Source of the DNA: Helicobacter sp. MIT 00-7814
Lineage (GTDB): Bacteria; Campylobacterota; Campylobacteria; Campylobacterales; Helicobacteraceae
Length of the DNA stretch: 64,000 nucleotides
NCBI RefSeq assembly: GCF_003364115.1
Contig: NZ_NXLL01000003.1
Span: 1 to 64,000, forward strand
Direction of reading: 5' to 3'
Shown piece by piece: positions 8,363 to 18,414 of the stretch. The notes under the pieces were generated by a model. That model saw only the letters and a list, made by a program, of their open reading frames with translations. It made no database searches and was not told where the DNA came from. The position numbers were made by a program, and so were the translations under genes. Numbering within the stretch: the first letter of the stretch is position 1; each line of letters begins with the position of its first letter.

Positions 8363-10162
8363 ATGCAAAATATTCGTAATATCGCTGTAATCGCCCATGT
8401 CGATCATGGCAAAACAACCTTAGTAGATGGACTTTTGCGCCAGAGTGGCACATTTAGCGAGAGAGAGCAAATTGATGAGCGCGTAATGGATTCTAATGAC
8501 TTAGAAAAAGAGCGCGGGATAACGATTCTTTCTAAAAACACCGCTATAAATTATAAGGGGACGAAAATTAACATTATCGACACGCCCGGACACGCGGACT
8601 TTGGCGGAGAAGTGGAGCGCGTGTTAAAAATGGTAGATGGTGTGCTCTTGCTTGTCGATGCGCAAGAAGGCGTAATGCCACAGACAAAATTTGTCGTCAA
8701 AAAAGCCCTTAGCTTTGGAATCCGCCCAATTGTCGTGGTAAATAAAATCGATAAACCCGCCGCAACGCCTGATAAAGTAGTCGATGAAGTGTTTGATTTA
8801 TTTGTAGCGATGGGGGCGAATAACTTTCAGCTAGACTTCCCCGTGGTGTATGCTGCGGCGCGCGATGGCTATGCGATAAAAGAGCTAGATGATGAGAAAA
8901 AGGACTTAGAGCCGCTATTTGAGGCGATTTTGGAATTTGTCCCGCTTCCAAGTGGCGGGAGCGAAAATCCACTGCAAATGCAGATTTTCACGCTAGATTA
9001 TGATAATTATGTAGGGAAAATCGGCATTGCGCGCGTGTTTAATGGCGTGGTGAAAAAAGGCGCAAATGTAATGCTAGCAAAAGGCGATGGCGAGAAAGAA
9101 ACAGGGCGCATTACTAAGCTTATCGGATTTTTGGGGCTTGCGCGCACAGAGATAGAATCTGCAGAAGCTGGCGATATTGTGGCGATTGCTGGATTTAACG
9201 CCATTGATGTGGGGGATTCTGTCGTGGATCCTGCAAACCCTATGCCGCTAGACCCAATGCACTTAGAAGAGCCTACGATGAGCGTGTATTTTGCAGTGAA
9301 TGACAGCCCGCTAGCTGGGCTTGAGGGCAAACATGTAACGGCAAATAAGATAAAAGATAGGTTGCTTAAAGAGATGCAAACAAATATCGCTATGCGTTGT
9401 GAGGAAATGGGCGAGGGGAAATTCCGCGTTTCAGGGCGCGGGGAATTGCAAATCACAATCCTAGCAGAGAACTTGCGCCGTGAAGGCTTTGAGTTTAGCA
9501 TTTCTCGCCCAGAAGTGATTATCAAAGAAATCGATGGCGTGAAATGCGAGCCATTCGAGCATCTAGTAATCGACACGCCGCAGGATTTTAGCGGTAGCAT
9601 CATCGAGCGACTAGGCAAGCGCAAGGCGGAGATGAAAGCTATGAATCCAATGAATGATGGCTACACAAGACTAGAGTTTGAAATCCCAGCGCGAGGGTTG
9701 ATTGGCTATCGTAGTGAATTTTTGACGGACACTAAGGGTGAAGGAATTATGAATCATAGCTTTTTAGAATTCCGCCCTTATAGTGGGAGCGTGGAGTCGC
9801 GCAAGAATGGTGCGCTCATCTCTATGGAAAATGGCGAGACGACTGGATTTTCACTTTTTAACATCCAAGAGCGCGGTGTTTTATTTGTAGGTGCACAGAC
9901 GAAGGTGTATGTGGGGATGGTGATAGGCGAACATAGCCGCGATAATGACTTAGATGTAAATCCTGTCAAAAGCAAGCATCTGACAAATATGCGCGCAAGC
10001 GGAAGCGATGAGGCAATCAAACTCACGCCACCGCGCGATTTGACGCTGGAGCGCGCGCTAGAGTGGATAGAAGATGATGAAATCCTAGAAGTAACGCCCC
10101 AAAATATCAGAATCCGCAAAAAAATCCTAGAGCCAAACCAGCGCAAGAGAGCGAAGAAATAA
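8363..10162 (+). CDS. typA: Ribosome-associated GTPase TypA/BipA
   Basis: Translational GTPase of the EF-G family acting in ribosome assembly and stress adaptation. The sequence has the P-loop [15 protein letters not shown] at the N-terminus, the switch region [27 protein letters not shown], and NKIDKP for guanine recognition. EF-G-like domains III/V and the BipA-specific C-terminal domain ([15 protein letters not shown] at the end) follow. Length 599 residues is standard. The start follows AAAGAGAAACCCC. It is a single gene with its own promoter. Confidence 0.96.
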   Translation: MQNIRNIAVIAHVDHGKTTLVDGLLRQSGTFSEREQIDERVMDSNDLEKERGITILSKNTAINYKGTKINIIDTPGHADFGGEVERVLKMVDGVLLLVDAQEGVMPQTKFVVKKALSFGIRPIVVVNKIDKPAATPDKVVDEVFDLFVAMGANNFQLDFPVVYAAARDGYAIKELDDEKKDLEPLFEAILEFVPLPSGGSENPLQMQIFTLDYDNYVGKIGIARVFNGVVKKGANVMLAKGDGEKETGRITKLIGFLGLARTEIESAEAGDIVAIAGFNAIDVGDSVVDPANPMPLDPMHLEEPTMSVYFAVNDSPLAGLEGKHVTANKIKDRLLKEMQTNIAMRCEEMGEGKFRVSGRGELQITILAENLRREGFEFSISRPEVIIKEIDGVKCEPFEHLVIDTPQDFSGSIIERLGKRKAEMKAMNPMNDGYTRLEFEIPARGLIGYRSEFLTDTKGEGIMNHSFLEFRPYSGSVESRKNGALISMENGETTGFSLFNIQERGVLFVGAQTKVYVGMVIGEHSRDNDLDVNPVKSKHLTNMRASGSDEAIKLTPPRDLTLERALEWIEDDEILEVTPQNIRIRKKILEPNQRKRAKK

Positions 10163-10166
10163 TTAG

Positions 10167-10202
10167 AGATTCTATAAATTCCCAAACCGCGTTGCAGAAT
10201 CT
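10167..10202. terminator. Inverted AGATTCT...AGAATCT pair after typA
   Basis: AGATTCT at 10167-10173 and its complement AGAATCT at 10196-10202 can form a 7-bp stem starting 5 bp after the typA stop codon. There is no strong U-tract, so termination strength is uncertain. The arms are the overrepresented genome motif. Confidence 0.35.
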
Positions 10203-10214
10203 TAGAATCCCTAA

Positions 10215-10282
10215 TAACAAAATACTCGCTTATATATACGCAAAGCAAAGGCGAAGCGGGATTCACTCCCGCAGACAATATA
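10215..10282 (+). repeat. Dispersed hairpin element, copy D (intergenic)
   Basis: The core GCGGGATTCACTCCCGC (stem GCGGGA/TCCCGC, 5-nt loop) is preceded by a TATATACGCAAAGC-like segment. It aligns with the copies inside the F420-dehydrogenase-beta-like gene and crdB. This copy is less conserved at both ends than the genic ones. Confidence 0.6.
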
Positions 10283-10518
10283 TTTTAATGAATAGACTCT
10301 AAAAGCCTTGCATTAAAAATAGCCTAACGCGGATTATTCTACTAACCCTCTTTTATTGCCCTGCTTAAGCTACCCACCAAAATTGCGCCTTTACATAGAA
10401 TCCTAATCTTTGTCAATTAAAATTTCGTATGTTTGCAAAAAAGTAGCGTGCAAGAAGTATATAAGGAATCTAAAGCGAGATAAAGTGCGATTTATCCGCG
10501 TGAAAAATATGCAGTTTT

Positions 10519-10567
10519 AAAAAATAGAATCTCCAAAGCTTGCACTTTAAAGATTCTATAAAGCAAG
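10519..10567 (-). terminator. Possible frdB terminator
   Basis: CTTG-CTTTA (10539-10549, two-base bulge) pairs with TAAAG-CAAG (10559-10567). On the minus strand a six-T run (10524-10519) follows at some distance. Position just after frdB supports it; the gap to the T-run weakens it. Confidence 0.35.
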
Positions 10568-10569
10568 AA

Positions 10570-11319
10570 TTACTTGCTCATACCCACCGCTACCATTTTA
10601 CGGCGCAAATAAGCGATTTTGCTTTGCAGTGGTAATTCTTTCGGGCATACATCATGACAAGCAATAAGGCTCATACAGCCAAACACGCCATCATCATTGC
10701 CCACGAGCTCGTAAAAATCCTCATTTGTGCGCTCATCATGTGGATCAATCATAAAGCGCATCACCCTATTCATACCCGCAGCACCGATAAAATCTTCGCG
10801 CATTACCTTTGTCGCACAGCTGGCGATACAGCAACCACACTCGATACATCTATCAAGCTCAAAGACTTCTTGCGCGACTTCAGGCTCGATTGGCTCTTCA
10901 AGCTTTGCAATATCTACTTCTTTTTGAGAATGTATCCAGCCCTCCACACGCTTTGTCATACCTTCAAACCACACGCCAGTATTAACGCTCAAATCCTTAA
11001 TAAGCTTAAACGCTGGCAAAGGCAAAAGCGTAATCACATCGGGCAAATCTTTTGTAAGCGTGCGACACGCAAGGCGCGGACGCCCATTAATCATCATTCC
11101 GCAACTTCCACAAATCCCCGCGCGACACACAAAGTCAAAGCTCAAATCCGGGTCTTGATGCTCCCTAATCATATTTAGCACGATAAAAATCGTCATAGAG
11201 TGCGCCTCTTGGATTTTGTATTCGCGGAAATGTGGCTTTGAAACTGCGCTTTGTGGGTCAAACTTCAGCGCCCTAATAGTTAGAATCCTTCCTTTTTCTT
11301 GTTGTTGTGTTGCACTCAT
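10570..11319 (-). CDS. frdB: Fumarate reductase iron-sulfur subunit
   Basis: Electron-transfer subunit of menaquinol:fumarate reductase on the cytoplasmic face of the inner membrane. The [2Fe-2S] ligands are C65, C70, C73 and C85 (CRAGICGSC and PRLAC). The [4Fe-4S] and [3Fe-4S] cluster ligands are in [11 protein letters not shown] and [17 protein letters not shown]. Length 249 is typical of the epsilon-type enzyme. The ATG overlaps the last base of frdA (TAATG), so the two are translationally coupled. Fumarate respiration is a main anaerobic energy route in these bacteria. Confidence 0.97.
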   Translation of the reverse strand: MSATQQQEKGRILTIRALKFDPQSAVSKPHFREYKIQEAHSMTIFIVLNMIREHQDPDLSFDFVCRAGICGSCGMMINGRPRLACRTLTKDLPDVITLLPLPAFKLIKDLSVNTGVWFEGMTKRVEGWIHSQKEVDIAKLEEPIEPEVAQEVFELDRCIECGCCIASCATKVMREDFIGAAGMNRVMRFMIDPHDERTNEDFYELVGNDDGVFGCMSLIACHDVCPKELPLQSKIAYLRRKMVAVGMSK

Positions 11320-13301
11320 TATTTGTCTCCTAATCGTTGATTTCTCGCTTTAAAGCCCGCCTGCAATTCAAAAGGCATAAGCGCTTCTTGCAGGGCATAT
11401 CTATCGCCACCTTTTTCGTGGATAGCGCTTGTGATTTGCTCGATTTCAGCTTGACGCAAGGCACTTTGTGGATGCTCGATAATCATTCCCTTCGCGCCAT
11501 AGCCTCTAAAGCCCGGAGCAATTTCCATTTTTGCGATATTAAGATCCTCATAGCTCACCGTTGGCAAAGTTTGATTTGGATCTTCCCATGAAGTGAGCGT
11601 GCGCTTTAGCCAATTTAAATCATCGCGTTTTGGGAAATCCTCGCGTGTGTGTGCGCCCCTAGATTCTGTCCTTTGCAATGCGCCAAGCGCGACACAAAGT
11701 GCGATTTTTAGCATTTTTGGCACGCGGTAGGCATCTTCTAGCTCTGGATTATCATGGAGCTTTTTATTTTTGACTTGGATATTTTTACTGCGTTTATAAA
11801 GCTCTTCTAAGCGCTTCACCGCATCTTCCAAGCCCTTGCCATCGCGGAAAATCCCCACATCTTCTTCCATAATCTCTTTCATCGCATTTTTTAGCACATA
11901 CACATCTTCGCTACCTGAGTTATTAAGGAGGCTTGCGAGATAATCATGCTGTTTATTTACAAAAGATTCTATGGTGGCTGTGTTGATATCAGTTTCCGTG
12001 CTTTCGCAGTATTGCGCGAAATAATCCCCGATAATCATACCGCTTACAACCGCTTCACTCACAGAGTTCCCACCAAGCCTATTAAATCCATGCAAATCCC
12101 AGCATGCAGCCTCACCTGCGGCAAAAAGCCCTTGCAAATAGCTATGTCCTTGATAGTTTGTGCGGATTCCGCCCATTGAGTAGTGTTGCATCGGTTTTAC
12201 CGGCGCCCAACCTTTTCTGCCCTCATCTGCTGGATCAATGCCCGCAAAGACCTTACAAATATCTTGCACATCGCGCAAATTGCGTTCGATATGCTCGCGC
12301 CCAAGAATTGAAATATCAAGCCATAAATGCTCACCATAAGGCGATTTCACACCTTTGCCCTCGCGGATTCTTTGAATCATTCTACGAGAAACGACATCAC
12401 GGCTTGCTAGCTCCTTTTTCTCTGGTTCATAATCTGGCATAAAGCGGTATCCATCTACATCGCGCAAAATCCCGCCATCACCGCGACAACCTTCAGTGAG
12501 CAAAATCCCGCTTGGGAAAAGTGGTGTTGGGTGGAATTGCACCGCTTCCATGTTTCCTAGCTTCGCCACACCGCTTTCCATTGCGATTGCTAATCCTGTG
12601 CCTTCGCAAATAACAGCATTTGTGGTGTTTTTGTAGATTCTCCCATAGCCTCCTGTGGCGATCAATGTGCCTTTTGCCACATACGCGCAAAGTGAGCCAT
12701 CGACTAAATCCCTCACCACCGCGCCATAGCATTTACCATCTTTGTGAATGAGGCTTAGGGCTTCTTTTCTGTCTTGTATTTCTACGCCGTTTTTATAGGC
12801 TTCATTTGCTACCGCATAAAGCATTGTGTGTCCTGTAGCGTCCGCAGTGTAGCATGTGCGCCATTTTTTTGTCCCACCAAAGTCGCGAGAGTGAATATAG
12901 CCATGTCGAAATTCTTCTTCGGTGATTGTGGTTTTTTGTGCGTTGATGATAGCAGTTCTGTCACCCTTTTGGATTCTCGTCCATGGCACGCCCCACGCTG
13001 CTAGCTCGCGGATTGCTTTTGGTGCGGTGGTGACAAACATTCTTGCCACATCTTGATCGCAACCCCAATCGCTCCCTTTCACGGTGTCTGCGAAGTGCAA
13101 GTCTTCATTATCGCCTTCACTCATTTTTGAGTTTCCTAGGCTTGCTTGCATACCGCCCTGTGCTGCGGCAGAGTGGCTTCTTTTCACAGGAACTAAGCTT
13201 AAAACTATGGTGCTTAAGCCTCTTTGCTTTGTGGCAATAGACGCTCTCAAGCCCGCTAGTCCGCCTCCAATAATCAAGGCATCACAATATACTACTTTCA
13301 T
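11319..13301 (-). CDS. frdA: Fumarate reductase flavoprotein subunit
   Basis: Catalytic subunit carrying covalently bound FAD and reducing fumarate to succinate. The N-terminal Rossmann motif is [13 protein letters not shown]. The FAD-linking histidine is H43 in [10 protein letters not shown], the same number as known for Wolinella. FHPTPL and [16 protein letters not shown] are further family signatures. Length 660 is full. It follows frdC directly with no gap and precedes frdB with a one-base overlap, in the C-A-B order of Wolinella and Helicobacter. Confidence 0.97.
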   Translation of the reverse strand: MKVVYCDALIIGGGLAGLRASIATKQRGLSTIVLSLVPVKRSHSAAAQGGMQASLGNSKMSEGDNEDLHFADTVKGSDWGCDQDVARMFVTTAPKAIRELAAWGVPWTRIQKGDRTAIINAQKTTITEEEFRHGYIHSRDFGGTKKWRTCYTADATGHTMLYAVANEAYKNGVEIQDRKEALSLIHKDGKCYGAVVRDLVDGSLCAYVAKGTLIATGGYGRIYKNTTNAVICEGTGLAIAMESGVAKLGNMEAVQFHPTPLFPSGILLTEGCRGDGGILRDVDGYRFMPDYEPEKKELASRDVVSRRMIQRIREGKGVKSPYGEHLWLDISILGREHIERNLRDVQDICKVFAGIDPADEGRKGWAPVKPMQHYSMGGIRTNYQGHSYLQGLFAAGEAACWDLHGFNRLGGNSVSEAVVSGMIIGDYFAQYCESTETDINTATIESFVNKQHDYLASLLNNSGSEDVYVLKNAMKEIMEEDVGIFRDGKGLEDAVKRLEELYKRSKNIQVKNKKLHDNPELEDAYRVPKMLKIALCVALGALQRTESRGAHTREDFPKRDDLNWLKRTLTSWEDPNQTLPTVSYEDLNIAKMEIAPGFRGYGAKGMIIEHPQSALRQAEIEQITSAIHEKGGDRYALQEALMPFELQAGFKARNQRLGDK

Positions 13302-14069
13302 TTATGCTCCTTTCCCTTGTGTGTGCTCATCGAGGATTCTGTATTCTTGAATGCTTTTGTTTGGATCTAGGCTTAGCCCGATTTTGACATATGAGGCATA
13401 AGAGAGAATCCCAAGTACCAAACAAACGATAGTAACGGCAAGTTTAATCGCGCGCAAGGTTTTAATCCCTAATCCTTCAAACCAGCCCCATTTAATACAA
13501 AGTCGATACAACCCAATTGAGCCATGCAACTCAACAGCAAAAAGCAAGAAAATAAAAAGTAGCCAAAAATCTTGATGCACAAAGCGATAGGAAGATGCGC
13601 TAGGTCCGATATTTTCTGGCTGTGTAAGCATAATAAAGACATGTGGCATTGCAAGGAAAAATATTGCAAATCCAGTCGCTGCCTGAATCGCCCAATAAGT
13701 CGTATCTCCATGCTTCATTAAATCCTTATGCACGCGTAATGCCAAAAACTGCTTGTAGTTAATCGGAAACTTCCTAAGCGCTAAAAATGCGTGCGCCACA
13801 AGCGCGATGATGACAATTGCAACGATACACGAAACAATGATAGGCTTGCCCTCACCAAAAATAAAGCTCCCCTCAAAAAACTTCGTAATCGCATACATTG
13901 CTTCTTTTCCAAGCAAAATGCTTGAGACAAAAAGCAAATGCGCCAACATAAATACTCCCAAAAATAGCCCCGTAGCACTTTGCCAAAAATCCAGCACCGC
14001 AGGCATTCTGCTTCTCTTGCGCTCAGGCGTTACCCCTGTGTAGCTCTCAATGACCTTCTCTTCGCGCAT
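13302..14069 (-). CDS. frdC: Fumarate reductase di-haem cytochrome b subunit
   Basis: Membrane anchor that oxidises menaquinol and holds two b haems. Five hydrophobic helices are visible. Candidate axial histidines occur in MLAHLLF, AHAFLALRKFP, MPHVFIML and VELHGSIGLYRL; the Glu of the last motif matches the conserved transmembrane glutamate of the Wolinella enzyme. The segment FIFGEGKP aligns with Wolinella FIFEGGKP, where the quinol-site glutamate lies, so the exact acidic residue may be shifted by one. AAGGAGGGAG precedes the ATG. It is the first gene of the frd operon. Confidence 0.96.
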   Translation of the reverse strand: MREEKVIESYTGVTPERKRSRMPAVLDFWQSATGLFLGVFMLAHLLFVSSILLGKEAMYAITKFFEGSFIFGEGKPIIVSCIVAIVIIALVAHAFLALRKFPINYKQFLALRVHKDLMKHGDTTYWAIQAATGFAIFFLAMPHVFIMLTQPENIGPSASSYRFVHQDFWLLFIFLLFAVELHGSIGLYRLCIKWGWFEGLGIKTLRAIKLAVTIVCLVLGILSYASYVKIGLSLDPNKSIQEYRILDEHTQGKGA

Positions 14070-14226
14070 ACTCCCTCCTTAAATGTTGTGTTGTGTATGT
14101 TCTCAAAAAACGAACATTTTTGATTGTAGAAAGAAAATGCTTTGAAAAAGTTTGAAAGTTAAAAATTTTTGCATTATTTAATAAAAGTTATCTTTTTTGT
14201 GTATTTTAGTTACTTTTAAAAGAAGC

Positions 14227-14262
14227 AAAACACAAGAAAGCAAAAAGATTCTCTTGTGTTTT
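14227..14262 (-). terminator. Terminator of the MsbA-like gene
   Basis: An 11-bp perfect stem, AAAACACAAGA (14227-14237) with TCTTGTGTTTT (14252-14262), overlaps the stop codon of the exporter gene. It separates it from frdC. The leftover leader (14070-14226) is AT-rich with a small repeat TGTTC-N9-GAACA at 14098-14116 that could be an frd operator, but this is weak. Confidence 0.6.
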
Positions 14263-15970
14263 ATTTTTGCTTGTGGATTCTTACTACTTTGCCTTGATTT
14301 ATTTCAATGACATTGTTTGCAAGCTCTATGGTGCTTGGGCGATGTGCGATGAGAATGATGATTTTGCCCTTGCGCGTGAGGTTTATGGATTGTTTGATTA
14401 AATCTTCAGTTTGAGAATCTAGCGCACTTGTGACTTCATCTAAGATTAAAATATCCGGATTGCGATACAGCGCACGCGCGATAGCTATTCTTTGGCGCTG
14501 TCCGCCACTTAGATTTGTGCCAAATTCATCAAGCATCGTGTGGATTCCCTGTGGCATTTGCTTGACAAAATCATACATCTGCGCACTTTCAAGCGCTTCT
14601 ATCACTTTATTTTCGTCCAGCTCCAAACCATAAGCGACATTTTTTGCAATGGTGTCGTTGAAAATAAAGATTCTCTGTGTGACGATGGCGATATTTTCGC
14701 GCAGGCTTTGCTGTGTGTAGTTTTTGATATTTTCATTATTTATCAGCACTTCGCCACTTTGGCACTCATACAAACGCAAGATAAGATTTACCAGCGTGCT
14801 TTTCCCGCTACCAGATTTCCCCACTAGCGCGCTTACTTCATCGCGTTTGAAAGTGAGACTTACGCCTTTTAGCGCGTGTGCTTGCTCCTCATAGCTAAAG
14901 CTTGCGTTTCTTAGCTCAATAGATTCTATTGGTTTTTTGAGTTGCAACGATCCATCAGCAATGCCGGGCTTTCTATTTAGCACTTCAAAGATTCTATCAC
15001 TTGCCACTAACGCGCCTTGCATACCACCCCAGAGATTTACAAGGCGCTTTAATGGTGTAAAAATCATCACCAGCGCGCCCGCAAATGAAGCAAACTCTTC
15101 AGCGCTAAATTTGCCCGCGTGAATGTCAATTGTAGCGATATACACGATAGTTGCAAGCGCAAGCGCGCCCAAAAATTCCATCAAAGGTGTAGTAAGCTCG
15201 CCCACGCGCACAGCTTTCATACTCACCTTTAAAAACTGCTTGTTTTGGTTTGCAAAATGCTCTGCCTCGAGCTTTTCGCCATTACTCGCTTTGATAATTT
15301 CTACATTATTAAAAATCTCTGTGAGCTTGGAAGTAATATCTGCGTTTTTTTCCTGCAGATTGCGCGCGTATTTTTTCATCTTGCGGATAATCATATTTAT
15401 AGGGATAATAGCCAAAGGCATCACAATAAGCCCGATAATCGCAAGCTTTGGGCTTTGATAAAACACCACAAAAATAAGCCCCACAATCGTGGTAATCTCT
15501 CTAATAAGCTCGGTTATGTAGTTTGAAACCGCACTGCGGATAACGCCGATATCATTAGTAATACGGCTCATCAGCTCGCCACCGCGCATTTTGTTAAAAA
15601 AGCTTAGCTCAAGGCTTAGCATATGCGTTAGCATTCTATCGCGCATTTGACGCACGATATCCTGCCCGATGAAATTCATAAAATAGCTTTGGATATAATT
15701 TCCCCCAGCCTTGCCCAAATACACAACCACAATCGCCACAGGCATCGCAATTGCCAAAAGATTGTTATTTGCCATAGATTCAAAGCTAATAAATGGCACA
15801 TCTTTTGGAATCTTCCCACTTAGCGTGCCAAGCAGTGGCTCTATCAAATACGCAACCCCAGCCGTGCAAGCAGCCGTTAGCAATGTCCCACACAGCGCGA
15901 TAAAAAAAGACACCTTATGCCCGAGCATATAGGGCAAATAGCGCCGAAAAAATTGTATAAGGACTTTCAT
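14261..15970 (-). CDS. msbA: MsbA-like ABC exporter (fused permease and ATPase)
   Basis: Half-transporter of the lipid/drug exporter class. Six transmembrane helices occupy the first 320 or so residues. The ATPase domain follows with Walker A VGKSGSGKSTL, signature LSGGQRQRIAIARAL, Walker B and D-loop ILILDEVTSALD, and switch His in IAHRPST. Length 569 fits homodimeric lipid A-core flippases, and no partner half-transporter is adjacent. A related multidrug exporter cannot be excluded from sequence alone. copP lies 21 bp upstream on the same strand. Confidence 0.8.
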   Translation of the reverse strand: MKVLIQFFRRYLPYMLGHKVSFFIALCGTLLTAACTAGVAYLIEPLLGTLSGKIPKDVPFISFESMANNNLLAIAMPVAIVVVYLGKAGGNYIQSYFMNFIGQDIVRQMRDRMLTHMLSLELSFFNKMRGGELMSRITNDIGVIRSAVSNYITELIREITTIVGLIFVVFYQSPKLAIIGLIVMPLAIIPINMIIRKMKKYARNLQEKNADITSKLTEIFNNVEIIKASNGEKLEAEHFANQNKQFLKVSMKAVRVGELTTPLMEFLGALALATIVYIATIDIHAGKFSAEEFASFAGALVMIFTPLKRLVNLWGGMQGALVASDRIFEVLNRKPGIADGSLQLKKPIESIELRNASFSYEEQAHALKGVSLTFKRDEVSALVGKSGSGKSTLVNLILRLYECQSGEVLINNENIKNYTQQSLRENIAIVTQRIFIFNDTIAKNVAYGLELDENKVIEALESAQMYDFVKQMPQGIHTMLDEFGTNLSGGQRQRIAIARALYRNPDILILDEVTSALDSQTEDLIKQSINLTRKGKIIILIAHRPSTIELANNVIEINQGKVVRIHKQK

Positions 15971-15991
15971 AGATTCTCTAAATTGTAGGTT

Positions 15992-16192
15992 TTATTTCAC
16001 ATCAAAACCAGAATCTAAAATCGCTTCTTTAATCTGCCCTTCATCTGCTGGAAGCTCATAATCAACTTCCACACTATGCGCGTTTAAATCAACTTGGATT
16101 CTCTGTATCCCATCAATTTCGCCTACAAATTTTTCAATCTTATCAACACATTTTTGGCAATGCATACCTTCAACTTGAAATGTCTTTGTCAT
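15992..16192 (-). CDS. copP: CopP-like copper-binding chaperone
   Basis: A 66-residue heavy-metal-associated (HMA) domain protein with the Cu(I) site GMHCQKC (C12 and C15). Size and sequence match H. pylori CopP, which delivers copper to the CopA ATPase. No copA is next to it here; the 3' neighbour is the MsbA-like exporter 21 bp on, so the gene may have moved away from its usual partner or copA may lie elsewhere. A good AGGAGG ribosome site precedes the ATG. Confidence 0.9.
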   Translation of the reverse strand: MTKTFQVEGMHCQKCVDKIEKFVGEIDGIQRIQVDLNAHSVEVDYELPADEGQIKEAILDSGFDVK

Positions 16193-16304
16193 CTTTTGCC
16201 TCCTTTAGAATTCTGCATTTTCTGCAATTTTTCAAAAAATTAGCGCATAGTGTAGTGAAAAATCTTTAATCTTTGGCTTAAACTTTGTTTTAATTATTTT
16301 TTGT

Positions 16305-16310
16305 TAAAAT
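16305..16310 (+). promoter_or_regulatory. -10 box for rpmE operon
   Basis: TTGTTAAAAT (hexamer TAAAAT, 16305-16310) lies 45 bp before the rpmE ATG in the divergent copP/rpmE region. Confidence 0.45.
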
Positions 16311-16355
16311 GCGCGTTTTTTCAAAATTTAAAAATCACTCCCTAAGGATACAGCA

Positions 16356-16559
16356 ATGAAAAAAGGAATCCATCCACAATATGTCCCATGCAAGGTTACT
16401 TGCGTAACAAGCGGCAAAGAAGTAGAAGTGCTAAGCACAAAGCCAACGCTAAGAATTGACATCTCTAGCTTCTGTCATCCATTCTACACAGGAAGCGACA
16501 AAATCGCCGATGCGACTGGGCGCGTAGAAAAATTCCGCCAAAAATACAATCTCAAATAA
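16356..16559 (+). CDS. rpmE: 50S ribosomal protein L31
   Basis: A 67-residue ribosomal protein starting MKKGIHPQYVPCKVTC and containing SSFCHPFYTG, the L31 signature. Three cysteines are present, suggesting a zinc-binding-type paralogue or partial retention of that site. AAGGA lies 8 nt before the ATG. It heads a rightward run of seven closely spaced genes up to hom; rsmI begins 13 bp later. Confidence 0.97.
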   Translation: MKKGIHPQYVPCKVTCVTSGKEVEVLSTKPTLRIDISSFCHPFYTGSDKIADATGRVEKFRQKYNLK

Positions 16560-16572
16560 GCGCGCAAAGTTT

Positions 16573-17589
16573 GTGCTAAGTCTTGTCCCCACGCCCATTG
16601 GTAATTTACACGACATTACTTTGCGGGCTTTGGAGCGACTTTTTGAAGCAGAAGTGATTCTGTGCGAGGATACGCGCGTAGGTAAAAAGCTCTATATGCT
16701 TTTGCAAGAGCGCGGGCTTTTTAAGATTCTCTCAAACACGCAAAGCCTAAGCGTGCAAACCACAAACAGCCAAACCCAACAAAATAGGCGTTTTCTCTCT
16801 TTTCATTCACATAATCAACAAGAATTTCTCGCCACACTTTCACAAGATTTTTTCACGCAAAAAGTTGTCTATGTCAGCGACGCTGGAATGCCTTGCATAA
16901 GCGATCCGGGCGCATTGCTTGTAAATTACTGCATAAGGCATAATATAGAATATGACATTTTGCCCGGCGCAAGCGCTCTTAGCGTGGCTTTTGCCTCTAG
17001 CGGGATAGAATCTAGTAATTTTTATTTTGGTGGATTCTTACCGCACAAAAAAAACGAGCGCAAAAGGATTCTCTCTTTTTACGCACGGCTTGAAATCCCC
17101 TGCATTTGGTATGAAAGCCCACATCGCCTATTTGATACATTGCAAGACATACAAGAAATTTTGCCAAATGCCTACATTTGCGCGTGTAAGGAACTTAGCA
17201 AGCTACACCAAAAGCACTATTTTGGGAATGCAAGCGAAATCCTTAAAATTTTACAAAATAGCAAAATCTATGGCGAATGGGTGCTATGCGTGCAAAATAG
17301 CGCGCATTATGAAAGTGTGGAAAAATTTTTACAAAGCTTTCAAGGCTTTAATGAGCGCGCAGATTCTCAAAAAAATATAGAACATTTAAGCCCGCAAAAT
17401 GGCATTAGTGTGGAAGATATTTTAGCCCTTGAGCTTAGTCCAAAAGCAAAAGCAAAGCTCCTTTCAAAACTCACGCAAAAGCCTATCAAGCTTTGCTATG
17501 AGGAAATTTTACAATCTAGCGCATCAAAAACAGCGCAAGCACACGCACAAGATTCTAAGCAAAAAAAATCCCACAAAGGCGCGCGATGA
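16573..17589 (+). CDS. rsmI: 16S rRNA 2'-O-ribose C1402 methyltransferase RsmI
   Basis: SAM-dependent enzyme of the tetrapyrrole-methylase fold. N-terminal motifs SLVPTPIGNLHDITLRAL and CEDTR, then SDAGMPCISDPG and LPGASALSVAFASSG, are diagnostic. The start is GTG at 16573, probably coupled to rpmE. After the core the protein has a Gln/Ser/Lys-rich C-terminal extension, including a run of eight A near 17564-17571 in the coding strand. The last four bases overlap the next gene (ATGA). Confidence 0.94.
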   Translation: MLSLVPTPIGNLHDITLRALERLFEAEVILCEDTRVGKKLYMLLQERGLFKILSNTQSLSVQTTNSQTQQNRRFLSFHSHNQQEFLATLSQDFFTQKVVYVSDAGMPCISDPGALLVNYCIRHNIEYDILPGASALSVAFASSGIESSNFYFGGFLPHKKNERKRILSFYARLEIPCIWYESPHRLFDTLQDIQEILPNAYICACKELSKLHQKHYFGNASEILKILQNSKIYGEWVLCVQNSAHYESVEKFLQSFQGFNERADSQKNIEHLSPQNGISVEDILALELSPKAKAKLLSKLTQKPIKLCYEEILQSSASKTAQAHAQDSKQKKSHKGAR

Positions 17590-18410
17590 TACTTTTTGGC
17601 AAACAACCTGTAATGTACGCGTTGCAATACCACAATGATCTAATCGAGGAAATTTTGCTCGCCAAAACCTTGCCAAAAGAGCAATTTAGCGCGTTAAAAA
17701 AGTTTGGGAAGCCAATTTGCGTAGTAGATTCTAAAAAGGCACAAGCCCTTTCACATGGGCGCAATCATCAGGGAATCCTAGCGCGCGCAAAAGAGCTTGA
17801 GCTTAGCCCTTTAAACGCGCTAAAAAACCACGCGCATTTGCTCGCACTTTGTGGTGTCAGTGATGTGGGAAATATCGGCGCGATGGTGCGTAGCGGCTAT
17901 GGGCTTGGGGTGGAAGGCGTGATTATCGGGGATTGTCATTTAGCAAAAAGTGCGATTGAAGGCATTGTGCGCACGAGTGCTGGCGCGGCGCTTGATATGC
18001 CATTGTGCGTTATTGCGCGCACGATTGAGGTGCTTAATGAGCTAAAAATCGCTGGATTCACTCTTATTGGCGCGGATAAAAATGGGGAAAATCTCAACAC
18101 ACTTTTACAAAATCATCAAAAAACGCAACAAAATCACACACAAAGCGTGCAAATTCCACAAAAAAGCGATAAAATTACCGCTTTACAATCTTTAGATTCT
18201 GGCATTTCAGATTCCCATAAAACGCCCAAACCAACGCAAAGTCTGCAAAAATGGGTGCTTTTTATGGGGAGTGAAAATGAGGGCTTGCACCCAAAAATCC
18301 TCAAAAAAATGGATATGGTGCTAAGCATTCCCATGCAAAGGGAGTTTAACTCGCTTAATGTCGCGCATGCGGCGGTGATTATACTAGATAGATTACTAAA
18401 TAGAGGATAA
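17586..18410 (+). CDS. rlmB: TrmH/SpoU-family 23S rRNA 2'-O-methyltransferase (RlmB-like)
   Basis: SPOUT-class methyltransferase with an N-terminal L30e-like substrate-binding domain and a C-terminal knotted domain. Family motifs are GVSDVGNIGAMVRS, FMGSENEGL and IPMQREFNSLNVAHAA. A low-complexity Gln/Ser/Thr-rich insert of about 45 residues sits just before the second motif, where the family has a short loop. The four-base overlap with rsmI indicates coupled translation of two rRNA methyltransferases. The exact target nucleotide (G2251 if RlmB) is inferred from family. Confidence 0.88.
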   Translation: MILFGKQPVMYALQYHNDLIEEILLAKTLPKEQFSALKKFGKPICVVDSKKAQALSHGRNHQGILARAKELELSPLNALKNHAHLLALCGVSDVGNIGAMVRSGYGLGVEGVIIGDCHLAKSAIEGIVRTSAGAALDMPLCVIARTIEVLNELKIAGFTLIGADKNGENLNTLLQNHQKTQQNHTQSVQIPQKSDKITALQSLDSGISDSHKTPKPTQSLQKWVLFMGSENEGLHPKILKKMDMVLSIPMQREFNSLNVAHAAVIILDRLLNRG

Positions 18411-18414
18411 GACA

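Larger units (their letters stand above)
10163..10569. other. 407-bp intergenic region between convergent typA and frdB
   Basis: No convincing ORF is present. It holds an inverted AGATTCT/AGAATCT pair just after typA (10167-10202), a copy of the dispersed hairpin element (about 10215-10282), and a hairpin near the frdB end. On the minus strand TTGACA occurs around 10415-10420, but no well-spaced -10 box accompanies it, so a small RNA is possible yet unsupported. Confidence 0.5.

Noticed and set aside
14098-14116. TGTTC-N9-GAACA as an frd operator
   Set aside because: Five-base arms occur by chance often in AT-rich leaders; no regulator consensus matched.
15992-16192. CopP as mercury-binding MerP
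   Set aside because: No mer genes and no MerP-type signal peptide; the 66-residue cytosolic form matches Helicobacter CopP.
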